NCBI GenBank assembly: GCA_040756995.1
Contig: JBFLYK010000021.1
Span: 48,055-112,054, forward strand
Origin: BP-133 sp040756995
Lineage (GTDB): Bacteria; Actinomycetota; Acidimicrobiia; IMCC26256; BP-133
DNA length: 64,000 bases
Reading direction: 5' to 3'
Below are positions 44,272 to 53,553 of this stretch, piece after piece (the first letter of the stretch is position 1; the number at the start of each line of letters is the position of its first letter). Under the pieces are notes generated by a model, which did no database searches, was not told where the DNA came from, and saw only the letters and a program-made list of their open reading frames with translations. Both the position numbers and the translations under genes were made by a program.

Positions 44272-45771
44272 TCAATCGGCGGGGAGCCGCTCCCGGTCGG
44301 GCCGGTCGACCTGCAATTCGTTCCAGTCGACCTCCGAGAGCAGTTGCCGGTGACGGTCCGGCCCCCAGGGAAAGACATCCGGAAGACCTTGTTCGGTCAT
44401 GTACCAGCTGTTGCATCCGGTCAGCCACACCGTGCCCGGGAGGGCCTCGACGACTTCGTGGTTGAACCGGTCAGTCGCCTCCTCGGTGGGGGCGACCCGC
44501 GTGATCAGCCCGGCGCGGAACCGGCGAACCCACTCCATCACGTGGTCGACCTGAGCCTCGACCACGGTCATCACGTTCTGGGAACCGACGGGGCTGTTCG
44601 GCCCCACCAGCATGAAGAGATTCGGGAAGCCCGGCAGGGCCACGGTGCGATAGGCCCGGGGCCCGTCCTTCCACACATCGGCCAGGGTCCGCCCGTCTTC
44701 ACCGACGAGGTTCATGGGGCGCATGTAGGCGTGTCCGTCGAAGCCGGTCGCCAGCACGATGACATCAACGTCGTGCCGCACGCCGTCGGCCGTGACGATC
44801 CCGCGTTCGTCGGCGTGGTCGATGGCTTCGGTGACGAGCTCGACGTTCGGCCGCTGCATCACACCGAAGTAGCTCCCTGACATCACCAGCCGCTTGCACA
44901 TCGGCTCGTAACTGGGTGTCATGCGCCGCCGCAGGTTGGGATCCCGGATTGTCTTCAGCCACTGCCGGCAGATCCACGTGACGACCTTGCGCTTCCAGGA
45001 ATCCTCGAGCATCGCCGGAGCGAAGAAGCGCTCGAAGATCCACCGGTATCCCCGGTAGCCGAGGCGGTCGAGCCGCTCGAACCGCCCGAGGGCCCAGCGC
45101 GCCGCTCTCGTGTACGGCCGGTTGGGAGCGGGGAAGATCCACTGGGCGGTGCGCTGGAACACCAGGAGCCGTTCGACCATCCCGGCGATCCCGACGGTGA
45201 TCTGCACTCCCGACGATCCGGTGCCCAGGAGCGCCACCCGCCGCCCGGCCAGCTCGACTTCGTGGTCCCAGCGCGCCGAGTGGAAGACCGGCCCATCGAA
45301 GCGGTCGAGACCGGGAATGTCCGGGATCTTCGGATGGTGGAGGAACCCCGTGGCGGTGACCAGGAAATCGGCGGTTGTCTCCTCCCCGGTGGAGGTCCGG
45401 ATCTGCCAGCGGCCTTCTCCGAAGCGTCCTTCGATGACCTCCTGCCCGAAGCGGATGTGCCGGTCGACGCCGTAGCGGGCCGCCGTCCGTTCGAGGTACC
45501 GCAGGATCTCCGCTCCGGAAGAGAAATACCGGGTCCACTGCGGATTCGGCTCGAACGAGTAGGTGTAGAACCGGGACGGGACGTCGCAGGCCAAGCCGGG
45601 GTAGGTGTTCTCCCGCCATGTCCCGCCGAGCGACGGTGCTTTCTCATAGATCGTGAAGTTGTCGATGCCGGCCTGCTTGAGTTTGATCCCCATGCAGATT
45701 CCCGCCACCCCGGCGCCGACGATCACGATCTGAGCTGATCGGTTGCCGGTCCCGTGTCCGCTTTCGCTCAT
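44272..45771 (-). CDS. Flavin-containing Baeyer-Villiger monooxygenase
   Basis: 499 aa. Seen: FAD motif GAGVAG at about 19-24, GGTWRENTYPGLACDVPSRF, fingerprint FDGPVFHSARWDHE, NADPH motif GTGSSG and VIVLATGFDGHAYMRP. Type I BVMO: inserts oxygen next to a ketone with NADPH and O2. Very similar along its whole length to the C-terminal part of the esterase-BVMO fusion at 37971, so the two probably arose by duplication, one having gained or lost the esterase. It overlaps the hydratase stop by four nt. Confidence 0.93.
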   Translation of the reverse strand: MSESGHGTGNRSAQIVIVGAGVAGICMGIKLKQAGIDNFTIYEKAPSLGGTWRENTYPGLACDVPSRFYTYSFEPNPQWTRYFSSGAEILRYLERTAARYGVDRHIRFGQEVIEGRFGEGRWQIRTSTGEETTADFLVTATGFLHHPKIPDIPGLDRFDGPVFHSARWDHEVELAGRRVALLGTGSSGVQITVGIAGMVERLLVFQRTAQWIFPAPNRPYTRAARWALGRFERLDRLGYRGYRWIFERFFAPAMLEDSWKRKVVTWICRQWLKTIRDPNLRRRMTPSYEPMCKRLVMSGSYFGVMQRPNVELVTEAIDHADERGIVTADGVRHDVDVIVLATGFDGHAYMRPMNLVGEDGRTLADVWKDGPRAYRTVALPGFPNLFMLVGPNSPVGSQNVMTVVEAQVDHVMEWVRRFRAGLITRVAPTEEATDRFNHEVVEALPGTVWLTGCNSWYMTEQGLPDVFPWGPDRHRQLLSEVDWNELQVDRPDRERLPAD

Positions 45772-46598
45772 CGGTCGGTGTCACTGGGCGAGCCGCCGTC
45801 GGCGCGACCGGAGGCCTGCATCTGCTTCAGACCGACGAGCGCCGGCCATCCGGTCAAGGTCATGGCGTTTCCGTGGCACGTGGTGTGGATGTCAAAGACG
45901 GTTTGCATGGCGGCGTACTGGCCCATCACGTCGAGGGTCTGGTTGACGGCGCGTTTCGCCTGGGCCAGGGCGAAGGGATGGTGCTGGGCGATCTCGTGCG
46001 CCAGTTCCATCACCTCGTTCACGAGGGAATCGCGGGGGACGACGCGGTTCACCATCCCCAGCCGGTGGGCCTCCTCGGCGTTGATCTTGCCGGCGGTGAA
46101 CAGCAGCTCCTTCGCCTTGCGGGCCCCGAGCTCCCAGGTGTGTCCGTGGTACTCCACGCCTCCGATCCCCATCCTCACCACCGGGTCGCTGAAGAAGGCG
46201 TCGTCGGCCGCGATGATCAGGTCGCAGGGCCAGCACAGCATCAACCCGCCGGCGATGCACGCTCCCTGGACGGCCGCGATGGACGGCTTCGGAACGTCCC
46301 GCCACCGTCGGCTGTAGCCGATGTAGTGCACCCGTTCGAAGTTGTACAGTGCCTCGAGCCCCTTGCCCTTCAAATCGATTCCGGCCTCCTCCGGCATGAC
46401 GCTGAGGTCGTGGCCGGCGGAGAAGTGCTTGCCGTTTGCCTTGAGCACGATGACCCGGACGTTGTCATCGCTGGCCGCCGCCGCCCAGGCCCCGTCGAGT
46501 TCCTGCAGGAGCGGCGCATGCTGCGCGTTGCTCTGCTCGGGCCGGTTCAGCGTGATGACTGCCACGTCGGAGTCGACTTCGTACTCGATGAATTCCAT
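45768..46598 (-). CDS. Enoyl-CoA hydratase/isomerase family protein
   Basis: 276 aa from the ATG at 46598. Seen: VAVITLNRPEQSNAQ, FSAGHDLSVM, VQGACIAGGLML, DPVVRMGIGGVEYHGHTWE and AEEAHRLGMVNRVV. The GGVEYHG stretch deviates from the usual Glu-containing hydratase site, so the exact reaction is open. The final 25 residues are polar and Asp-rich. Head of the leftward operon with the BVMO and thioesterase; the palindrome at 46728 lies 130 nt upstream. Confidence 0.9.
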   Translation of the reverse strand: MEFIEYEVDSDVAVITLNRPEQSNAQHAPLLQELDGAWAAAASDDNVRVIVLKANGKHFSAGHDLSVMPEEAGIDLKGKGLEALYNFERVHYIGYSRRWRDVPKPSIAAVQGACIAGGLMLCWPCDLIIAADDAFFSDPVVRMGIGGVEYHGHTWELGARKAKELLFTAGKINAEEAHRLGMVNRVVPRDSLVNEVMELAHEIAQHHPFALAQAKRAVNQTLDVMGQYAAMQTVFDIHTTCHGNAMTLTGWPALVGLKQMQASGRADGGSPSDTDR

Positions 46599-46727
46599 GG
46601 TTGCGCTCTTTCTCGCGGTTGAGCGAGGTGCCATCGGCTGCACCTCGAAATGGGTGCGGATCTGCCTCAGGCGGCGAGTACTCCGACGGTGGGGAACCGT
46701 CTGGTTGCCGCCGGATCAAGCCACTCG

Positions 46728-46741
46728 TACACTGTACAGTA
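46728..46741. promoter_or_regulatory. Operator of the shared palindromic motif, site 2
   Basis: TACACTGTACAGTA, identical over 14 bases to site 1. It sits between the leftward hydratase gene (start 46598) and the rightward SDR gene (start 46807), 65 nt before the latter. Confidence 0.75.
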
Positions 46742-46806
46742 CCTGTGGGGAGGGGACAATCCCGTCGCTTCCCCGCCGAGATTCGGTCCATGATCGGAGG
46801 GACGAG

Positions 46807-47577
46807 ATGCAGCCACGCGTGATCGTCGTCACAGGCGCGGCGAGTGGGATGGGCCGGGCGGCGGCAACGCGCTGGGCCCGCCGCGGCGCCCTGGTGGCCG
46901 CCGTCGACCGCTCGGCCGAGGCACTGAAGGAACTGGAGGCCATCGAGCCCAACATCTCGGCCTTCGAGTGCGACGTGAGCGACGAGCAGGCGGTCGAGCG
47001 CGTCCGGTCGGAAATCTGTTCCCGGCTGGGCGACATCGACCGACTGGTAAACGCCGCGGGGATCCTGCTCCGGGGCGAGGCCGGCGAACTGTCGACGCCC
47101 GACGTCCGAAGGACGATCGAGATCAACTGCCTCGGGACGATGTTCTGGGTCAACGCGGTCCTCCCGGCGATGCGCCAGAGGGGGCGCGGAGAGATCGTGA
47201 ACTTCGCCTCGGTGGCCGGGTTCCTCCCCACGCCGGGGGTGAACGCCTATGTCACCAGCAAGTTCGCCGTCCTGGGGTTCACGGAAACGCTGGCCGAAGA
47301 GGTCCGCCGGGACGGCATCCGGGTGGTCGCGGTCTGCCCGCCGCCGGTCGACACGCCGATGCTGGCCGAAGTCATGGACGGTACGTTCGGGCCCCGGATC
47401 GAGAAGTACATGAAGCCGATCACCCCTGACGTGGTCATCGACGCCATCGACAAGGCGCTGCCGGGACGACAGCTTCTCGTCCTTCCGGGCCCGGGAACAC
47501 CGGCGATGCTGTGGCTGCGCCGGCTGAGCCCGGGACTGACCCGGCTTCTCTTCCGCGCCCTCGTCTACCGGCGGTGA
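46807..47577 (+). CDS. SDR family oxidoreductase
   Basis: 256 aa; GGAGGGACGAG directly precedes the ATG. Seen: TGAASGMG at 9-16, DVS at 56-58, NAAG at 82-85 and catalytic Ser135, Tyr148, Lys152. Asp34 after the second strand suggests NAD(H). The C-terminal 35 residues are hydrophobic/basic (LRRLSPGLTRLLFRALVYR), as in SDRs that associate with membranes. It probably oxidises a hydroxyl of the pathway substrate. Single-gene unit converging with 47597. Confidence 0.9.
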   Translation: MQPRVIVVTGAASGMGRAAATRWARRGALVAAVDRSAEALKELEAIEPNISAFECDVSDEQAVERVRSEICSRLGDIDRLVNAAGILLRGEAGELSTPDVRRTIEINCLGTMFWVNAVLPAMRQRGRGEIVNFASVAGFLPTPGVNAYVTSKFAVLGFTETLAEEVRRDGIRVVAVCPPPVDTPMLAEVMDGTFGPRIEKYMKPITPDVVIDAIDKALPGRQLLVLPGPGTPAMLWLRRLSPGLTRLLFRALVYRR

Positions 47578-47596
47578 GCGACCCCTGGGTCGGTGA

Positions 47597-48421
47597 TCAA
47601 CGGATGGCTGACTCGATGAACCGGTCGATGGCCGGCGCCAGCCACCGCCCGTAGCGGGCCGGGGCGATCCGAGCCAGAGCGTCGAAGACGATGGTCTCCG
47701 GGCCGGCCAGAGCCCGGGGCCGGTTCTGGCGGATGGCCCGGATGATGGCGTCGGCCACCGCCTGTGGCGGTCGACCGAATGTCTTGTCGAAGCGCTCCTG
47801 GAGGCGTTCCCGCTGCGAGTCGGCCACGACCGGGCTGTTCTGGATGATTCTCGTGTGCGTTGCACCGGGGCAGACCACGGTGACCTGCACCCGGGTGTTG
47901 CGCAACTCCATACGCAGCGACTCGGAGAACCCTCGGAGGGCGAACTTGCTGGCGGAATAGGGCGCCAGACGGGGATAGGCGATGATCCCGGCGTTGCTGG
48001 CAACGTTCACCAGGTTTGCCTCCGGGCGACGCAGGAGGTGCGGCAGGAAGAAGAGTGACCCGTAGACCATGCCCCAGTAGTTCACGTCCATGATGCGACG
48101 GTAGGTCGCGAGTGGGACGTCCTGGGCGCAAGCGGGCGCCGGGGCGATGCCGGCGTTGTTGACGACGACGTCGACGGTTCCGTGGTCGTCGAGGACGTCG
48201 TCGACGAACGCCCGCACGGCGCTCTCCGAGGTCACGTCGACCTGATGGACGCTCGTTCGCGCCGCCCGCTCCACCAACGCCGCGGTCTCCTTGGCCGAGG
48301 CCATGTCGATGTCGGCCAGGGCCACGGTGGCGCCGTGGCGGGCCAAGGTGAGCGCCGTGGCCCGCCCGATTCCCGAGCCAGCGCCCGTGACGACGGCGAT
48401 CTTGTTCGTCAGCGACTCCAC
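47597..48421 (-). CDS. SDR family oxidoreductase
   Basis: 274 aa from the GTG at 48421, preceded by GGAGG. Seen: TGAGSGIG at 12-19, DVT at 62-64, NNAG at 88-91 and catalytic Ser142, Tyr155, Lys159. Asp37 suggests NAD(H). The C-terminus (LAPAIDRFIESAIR) is amphipathic, as in its neighbour 46807, suggesting loose membrane association. It diverges from the TetR gene at 48537 across a 115-nt spacer carrying operator site 3. Confidence 0.9.
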   Translation of the reverse strand: MESLTNKIAVVTGAGSGIGRATALTLARHGATVALADIDMASAKETAALVERAARTSVHQVDVTSESAVRAFVDDVLDDHGTVDVVVNNAGIAPAPACAQDVPLATYRRIMDVNYWGMVYGSLFFLPHLLRRPEANLVNVASNAGIIAYPRLAPYSASKFALRGFSESLRMELRNTRVQVTVVCPGATHTRIIQNSPVVADSQRERLQERFDKTFGRPPQAVADAIIRAIRQNRPRALAGPETIVFDALARIAPARYGRWLAPAIDRFIESAIR

Positions 48422-48516
48422 AGTCCTCCGATCGACAGGCGGTATCCCCGCCGTGAGGTGGGGGCGGGCCGACGATCCGGCGTCCGCACCTCGGTCAGCC
48501 CGCCACCCGAAGCCTC

Positions 48517-48530
48517 TACCCTGTACAGTT
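48517..48530. promoter_or_regulatory. Operator of the shared palindromic motif, site 3 (TetR promoter)
   Basis: TACCCTGTACAGTT; the CTGTACAG core is perfect. It ends six nt before the TetR start codon at 48537, on top of the place where a promoter -10 or ribosome site would be. Binding here would block the TetR gene's own expression and probably the divergent SDR gene. Confidence 0.7.
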
Positions 48531-48536
48531 GGATTT

Positions 48537-49250
48537 GTGAAATCCGCAGTTCGTCGCCGCGAGCCGGTCAGCCGAGAGGAAATCCTTCGGTCTGCCCTCC
48601 GGATCGCCCAGACCGAAGGGTTGAGCGCCATCACCATGCGGCGCCTGGCCTCGGATCTGGGCGTGTCCCCGATGGCCTGCTACTGGCATGTCTCGAACAA
48701 GGAGGAGCTGCTCGTTCTGCTGGCGGAACACGTGCTCTCGCAGGTGCCCTCGCCCGAGGGAAATCGGGCTCGCTGGGCGGAGGAGCTCGAGGTCCTGGCG
48801 CACCAGATCTGTGACGCCCTGTCGCAGGCGCCGGGCCTCGCCACGTGGGTCCTCAACCAGAATCCGCTGCTCATCACCCCTGCGTCGCTGCGCCTGGCCG
48901 ATGCCGCCACTTCGCTCCTCCTCAATGCGGGTTTCGACGCCCGGTCGGCGGCGGCCGCCTTCGCGGCCCTGTACATCTATGTGACCGGCCAGGTGCACCT
49001 TCGGGAACGACCAAAGGCACCGCCCGATGCATCGGCGAGCATTCTGTCGGGCGAGTACCCGACGCTGATCCAAATCGCCGAGTTTCTGGGCGATTTCGGC
49101 AATGCCGGCCTGTTCGATTACGGGCTCGCTCGACTCCTCGAGGGGTTCCAGCAGGATCTGGCGCGGATGCGCCGTGCCCCACCGGCGACCGATCAGGCAC
49201 GACCACCGGCCACCACGGCCCCGCGACGATCCCGGTCCCGCCGGACCTGA
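48537..49250 (+). CDS. TetR-family regulator, probable master repressor of the region
   Basis: 237 aa from the GTG at 48537. Open frame continues upstream but would run through the operator and the divergent gene. Helix-turn-helix: residues 12-52, VSREEILRSALRIAQTEGLS, ITMRRLASDLGVSPMACYWH and then VSNKEELL. A longer effector domain (about 180 residues) with a C-terminal TetR_C-like fold follows, ending in a Pro/Arg-rich tail. Its own promoter holds a copy of the palindrome shared by three other divergent promoters in the window. That strongly suggests this protein is the repressor that reads them. The effector is probably a CoA thioester or the substrate, as in other catabolic TetR regulators. 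Confidence 0.9.
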   Translation: MKSAVRRREPVSREEILRSALRIAQTEGLSAITMRRLASDLGVSPMACYWHVSNKEELLVLLAEHVLSQVPSPEGNRARWAEELEVLAHQICDALSQAPGLATWVLNQNPLLITPASLRLADAATSLLLNAGFDARSAAAAFAALYIYVTGQVHLRERPKAPPDASASILSGEYPTLIQIAEFLGDFGNAGLFDYGLARLLEGFQQDLARMRRAPPATDQARPPATTAPRRSRSRRT

Positions 49251-49305
49251 CGTCCCTGGCGGCGTGCCTGTCCCGCCGCGGCCGTGGGGCGCGCCGGGCA
49301 CGACG

Positions 49306-50871
49306 TCAGGAAACACGAGCCCGCAGCTCACGCTTCAAGACCTTTCCGCTCGCATTGGTCGGCAGTCGGTCGACGACATGCACGCGCCGCGGCACCTTGT
49401 AGTTGGCCACGTTCTCGCGGCACCAGGTGACGAACGAATCTGCATCGAACTCGGTCCCCGGAGCGGGCACGACGAACGCCACGCCGACCTCTCCGAGCCG
49501 TTCATCGGGCGCGCCGACCACCGCAACCTGAGAGACTTCCGGATGCTGGCCGAGGAGGTTCTCGATCTCGGCGGGATAGGCGTTGAACCCGCCGACGATG
49601 AACATGTCCTTCTTGCGATCGACGATCGAGATGTACCCGTCCTGGTCGATGACGGCGACGTCACCGGTGCGCAACCACCCGTCGGGTGTGATCACCTCTG
49701 CGGTTCGGTCCGGTTCCTCGAAGTAGCCCTGCATCACGTTGTAGCCCCGAACGAAGAGCTCACCGGGCGTCCCGGAGGGCGACTCAGCGCCGTCGTCGGC
49801 GACGGCCTTCACCTCCACACCGGGAAGTGGCGCGCCGCACGTCCGTGAAACCCGGTCGGCATCATCACCGACACGGCAGGTGGCGACCACGCCGGTCGCC
49901 TCGGTCAGGCCGTAGCCGGTGAGCACATCCTCGAAGCCGAGTTCGTCGCGCATGCGGAAGATGAGCTCGGCCGGTACGTTGGCCGCACCGGTGACCGCCA
50001 GCCGGAGGGGCGATTGCCGGTCCCAGCCGCCGCGGTCGGCGAGAAGCGACTGGAACAGCGTGGGCGGGCCGGGCAGCACGGACACCGCTTCCCGGGCGAC
50101 CGTCTCGGCGACCGCACGGGCGTCGAACACCGGCTCGGGGATGATCGTCGCACCTCGCAGGAGGCAGGCCAGGATGCCCGCCTTGTAGCCGAAGGAGTGG
50201 AAGAACGGGTTCACGACGAGGTAGCGGTCTCCTTCGGCCAACCCCGCCAGCCGGCTCCACTCGTCGTAGGCCCACACCGTCTGCCCCTGAGTGGCGACCA
50301 CCGCTTTCGGCTCGCCAGTCGTTCCCGAGGTGAACATCAGATCGGACACATCGGCGGCGGTGACGCCTGAGGCGGTTCGGGCGACCTCGTCGTCGGAGAC
50401 TGCGGCCCCGCCGTCGATGAACGCAGCCCATCCGTCCGGACCGCCGTCGTCGAGGATGATCACCCGGTCGAGGGCCGGGAGTTCGGCCCGGTAGGGCGAG
50501 AGCATCGCCAGGTAGTCGGTCCCGAGGAAGCGTCCGCTCACGACGAGGCAGGCGGCCCGGCTGCGCCGGAGGGCATAGGCTGCTTCCCGGCCTTTGAACC
50601 GGGTGTTGATCGGGACGAGCGCGGCGCCGGCGAGGTGCGCTCCGAGGAGGGCGAGAACCCATTCGACCCGGTTCGGCGCCCAGATCGCGACACGGTCCCC
50701 GGGGCCCAAACCGGCCGCGATGAACGCGCCGGCCACCTGCCGCGCCGAGTCCCGCAGGCCGGCGAAGGTCAGGCGTCTGCTGCCGTCGACCAGGGCCTCC
50801 CGGTCTCCGAACCGCTCCGCGGCGACGTCGAGGACCTGGGGAACCGTCTCTGGGCGGCGCTCAGCGACCAC
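49306..50871 (-). CDS. FadD3-like acyl-CoA synthetase
   Basis: 521 aa from the GTG at 50871, overlapping the upstream ligase stop by 11 nt. Seen: P-loop LMFTSGTTGEPKAV, the segment VNPFFHSFGYKAGILACL, TGYGLTEATG, LRTGDVAVIDQDGYISIVDRK and NASGKVLKREL. As I remember it, this is strikingly like actinobacterial FadD3, which activates the indane propionate (HIP) left after steroid A/B-ring degradation. A bicyclic propionic acid is therefore a reasonable guess at the substrate class. Last gene of the 11-gene leftward operon. Confidence 0.88.
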   Translation of the reverse strand: MVAERRPETVPQVLDVAAERFGDREALVDGSRRLTFAGLRDSARQVAGAFIAAGLGPGDRVAIWAPNRVEWVLALLGAHLAGAALVPINTRFKGREAAYALRRSRAACLVVSGRFLGTDYLAMLSPYRAELPALDRVIILDDGGPDGWAAFIDGGAAVSDDEVARTASGVTAADVSDLMFTSGTTGEPKAVVATQGQTVWAYDEWSRLAGLAEGDRYLVVNPFFHSFGYKAGILACLLRGATIIPEPVFDARAVAETVAREAVSVLPGPPTLFQSLLADRGGWDRQSPLRLAVTGAANVPAELIFRMRDELGFEDVLTGYGLTEATGVVATCRVGDDADRVSRTCGAPLPGVEVKAVADDGAESPSGTPGELFVRGYNVMQGYFEEPDRTAEVITPDGWLRTGDVAVIDQDGYISIVDRKKDMFIVGGFNAYPAEIENLLGQHPEVSQVAVVGAPDERLGEVGVAFVVPAPGTEFDADSFVTWCRENVANYKVPRRVHVVDRLPTNASGKVLKRELRARVS

Positions 50872-52360
50872 GGAACACCTCGGCTTGCCGCCCGTCGTCG
50901 GTGGCGAGGTTCCGGCGAAGCACCTTGCCGGCGTCGTTGCGGGGCAGCGCTTCCATCGCCACGAACCGAACCGGCACCTTGTAGGGGACGAGCGATCGGG
51001 CGCACCACGCCCGGAGGTCGTCGGCCAGTCCGGAGCCCGCCTCGCCACCGACCGTCACGACGAACGCCCAGGGCACCTCACCAAGGCGGTCGTCCGGCAT
51101 CCCCACGACGGCCACCTCTCGGACGGCGGGGTGCCGGAGGATGACCTCCTCGACCTCGCCCGGGAACACCTTGAGCCCCCCTCGGTTGATCATGTCGGAC
51201 TTGCGGCCCGACAGCCACACGAACCCGTCTTCGTCGATGAAGCCGATGTCGCCCGTGGCCAGAAATCCGTCCTCGTCCAGCCGGTCGCTCATACCGCCGT
51301 CGAGGTAGCCGTCCATCATGTATGGAGATCGCACCAGCAGCTCGCCGTCGCCGGAGAAGCGGATCGAGACGCCAGGGTGGGCCCGGCCGACCGATCCGAG
51401 CTTGTCGGTCCCGAACTGGCGGATGTCATCGGCGTTCCAGCCGATCACCTCGCCCAGTTCCGTCTGCCCGTAGCCGTTGAGGGGGAAGACGCCGAAGCGC
51501 TCGTAGAGCTCCCGGGCGTGGTGGGCGGGCAAGGGAGCGGTGATGGTGCGGACCGAGCGCAGCGGGGAGAGGCTGGTGACCGATTCGTCCTCGAGCAGCA
51601 TGGCGATCATGGCCGGCGCCAGCACCGCCGCGGTGACCGAGAACCGGTTGACGAGCCGGGCGAACTCGTCGGGTTGGAACTCCTTCATGAGCGCCACGCC
51701 CCGGCCGGCACGGAACGAGAAGCAGGTGTTCCAGATCCCGGCACCCAGCGACAGGGAGAAGGGAATGATGTTCACCGCCCCACCCGGCCGCCGGGGCTGA
51801 GCCTCCGGACGCGCTGGCTTCAGTTTGCGCAGGACGGTCTCGATCCCGTCACACCAGGCGGTGTGGCGGAGCGCCACCGGCTTCGGGTTGCCGGTCGTCC
51901 CCGATGTCGAGAGGATGAGAGCGAGGTCCGGGGGATGACCGCGCGCCTGGGGCGGGATGACGCCGTCCAGGCCCCACTCACCGAGGGTCATGCGCAGGAT
52001 CCCGCCGAAGGCGTCCCCTTGCGTATGGAGCGTGGCGGCTTCACCGATGACGGCGGCGAGGCCGACATCGGAGGCGGCCCGCTCGATTTCGGCCCGGGGA
52101 GCCCGGGGATTCAGGGGTACGTAGACCGCGTCGGCCGCCCAGACGCCGAAGATCGCCGCGATGGCATCCGGGTGGTTCGGGAGGAGACCACCGACCGCCA
52201 TTCCCGCCCGGATCCCCGCCTCCTGGAGGCGGCCGGCGACGTGGCGGGCAGCCGCGACGACGTCCGACTGCTCGACCACCCGGTCGCCGAAGTGGATGAG
52301 TTCGCCGGGTAGCGGAGCGGCAGGGTCGAGGAGCAGGGTCGCGAGGTTCGTCGGCGTCAT
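50861..52360 (-). CDS. AMP-binding acyl-CoA synthetase
   Basis: 499 aa. Seen: ILSTSGTTGNPKPV, PFSLSLGAGIWN, LNGYGQTELGEV, LATGDIGFIDEDGFVWLSGRK and the lysine motif NDAGKVLRRNL. Adenylate-forming CoA ligase, different in subtype from the neighbouring FadD3-like enzyme; two ligases side by side suggest two acids in the route or two stages. The start overlaps the ACAD stop by four nt. Confidence 0.9.
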   Translation of the reverse strand: MTPTNLATLLLDPAAPLPGELIHFGDRVVEQSDVVAAARHVAGRLQEAGIRAGMAVGGLLPNHPDAIAAIFGVWAADAVYVPLNPRAPRAEIERAASDVGLAAVIGEAATLHTQGDAFGGILRMTLGEWGLDGVIPPQARGHPPDLALILSTSGTTGNPKPVALRHTAWCDGIETVLRKLKPARPEAQPRRPGGAVNIIPFSLSLGAGIWNTCFSFRAGRGVALMKEFQPDEFARLVNRFSVTAAVLAPAMIAMLLEDESVTSLSPLRSVRTITAPLPAHHARELYERFGVFPLNGYGQTELGEVIGWNADDIRQFGTDKLGSVGRAHPGVSIRFSGDGELLVRSPYMMDGYLDGGMSDRLDEDGFLATGDIGFIDEDGFVWLSGRKSDMINRGGLKVFPGEVEEVILRHPAVREVAVVGMPDDRLGEVPWAFVVTVGGEAGSGLADDLRAWCARSLVPYKVPVRFVAMEALPRNDAGKVLRRNLATDDGRQAEVFRGR

Positions 52361-53553
52361 CGTTCTGGCCCTATCGCCCTCCGCCGTTCAGCGTCGTCGA
52401 GCAGGGCTCGGGCGACGACGATCCTCTGGAGTTCGATCACGCCTTGTCCGACACTGAAGAACTTCGCTTCCCGGTAGAGTCGTTCCACCTCGGAACCTTG
52501 GACCAGCCCGTAGGAGCCGTGGACCTGCATTGCGTTCGACGCCGACTCCTCGGCGCTCCGGGCGGCACTGATCCGGGCTGCGGCCGCGCCGGCCGATACG
52601 TCGGCGCCGGCGTCGAGCCGGCCGGCGACCTCTCGCGTGAGGGCACGAGCCGATGCCACTGCCGCTCCGATGTCGCCCAGGAGCCATTGGATCGTCTGGA
52701 ACTTCCGGCCGATGGGAGTGCCGCGGTGTGTCCGGTCGAGAGCATAGGCGACGGCCAGTTCCTGGGCGCGTTGGGCGAGGCCGACACAGGCCGCGGCGAT
52801 GCGGAGCTTGCCCTCGGCCTCGCTGGTGAGCAGGACCCGGAAGCCGTCCCCTTCGTCCCCGACGAGATTGGAGGCCGGTGCCCGAACGTCGTCGAGGGCC
52901 ACCGGCGTGGTCAGGCAGCCGCCGAACGACATGGTGGGGAGCGGCGAGCCCGGTTGCCAGCCGGCCTGGTCGGTCTCCACGCAGATCGCGCTGAGCCGCT
53001 CACCGGTCTGGCAGAACACCAGCGCGATGTCGCAGATCGGGGCGAGCGTGATGAACATCTTCTGGCCGCTGATCACCCAGTCACCGCCCACTCGCCGGGC
53101 CCGCGTGGCGATCTGCTTGGGGTCTGAGCCGGTCTGGGGTTCGGTGAAGGCCCAGCTGGCCCGCAGCTCCCCGCTCAGCAGTGCAGGCACGAAGCGGGTG
53201 GCGAGCTCAGGGTTGCCGCCCAGGAGGGCTCGGGCCACCATCGCCGCCGGAGAGTGGTAGTGAAGCGCGACGGCCGCTCGGCGTGAGATCTCCTCCAGCG
53301 CCACGGCGTAGGCCACGAACGACCCGCCGCCGCCGCCGACTTCGACCGGGTACGGGATCCCGGCCAGGCCGAATTCGAACACCGCCTTCCAGAGCTCCTC
53401 CGAGAAGGTCTGATGGCGGTCGATCACCTCGGCCAAAGGGGCCAGTCGCTCGTCGGCCAGGCGGCGGGCCGCGGCGGCGATGGCCTCCAGCGCCGGACGG
53501 CTGGGAGGACCTTGCGCCCCGATGGCCTGCTCGTCGGAGATGGTCTGGCTCAC
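52357..53553 (-). CDS. Acyl-CoA dehydrogenase family protein with altered active site
   Basis: 398 aa from the GTG at 53553, preceded by AGGGGAA. Seen: WAFTEPQTGSD, ISGQKMFITLA, THRGTPIGRKFQ and QVHGSYGLVQG. At the place of the usual YEGTSEIQR the sequence is GQGVIELQR, putting Gln where many ACADs have the catalytic Glu. The helix preceding KLRIAAACVG also lacks the alternative Glu base. It may be an oxidase, an amide/aryl-CoA variant or an inactive partner. It overlaps both neighbours by four nt. Confidence 0.88.
   Translation of the reverse strand: MSQTISDEQAIGAQGPPSRPALEAIAAAARRLADERLAPLAEVIDRHQTFSEELWKAVFEFGLAGIPYPVEVGGGGGSFVAYAVALEEISRRAAVALHYHSPAAMVARALLGGNPELATRFVPALLSGELRASWAFTEPQTGSDPKQIATRARRVGGDWVISGQKMFITLAPICDIALVFCQTGERLSAICVETDQAGWQPGSPLPTMSFGGCLTTPVALDDVRAPASNLVGDEGDGFRVLLTSEAEGKLRIAAACVGLAQRAQELAVAYALDRTHRGTPIGRKFQTIQWLLGDIGAAVASARALTREVAGRLDAGADVSAGAAAARISAARSAEESASNAMQVHGSYGLVQGSEVERLYREAKFFSVGQGVIELQRIVVARALLDDAERRRAIGPER

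Noticed and set aside
46325..46335. GTACAGTG within the hydratase gene, resembling the operator core
   Set aside because: Lacks the palindromic partner half and lies inside a coding region; expected by chance.
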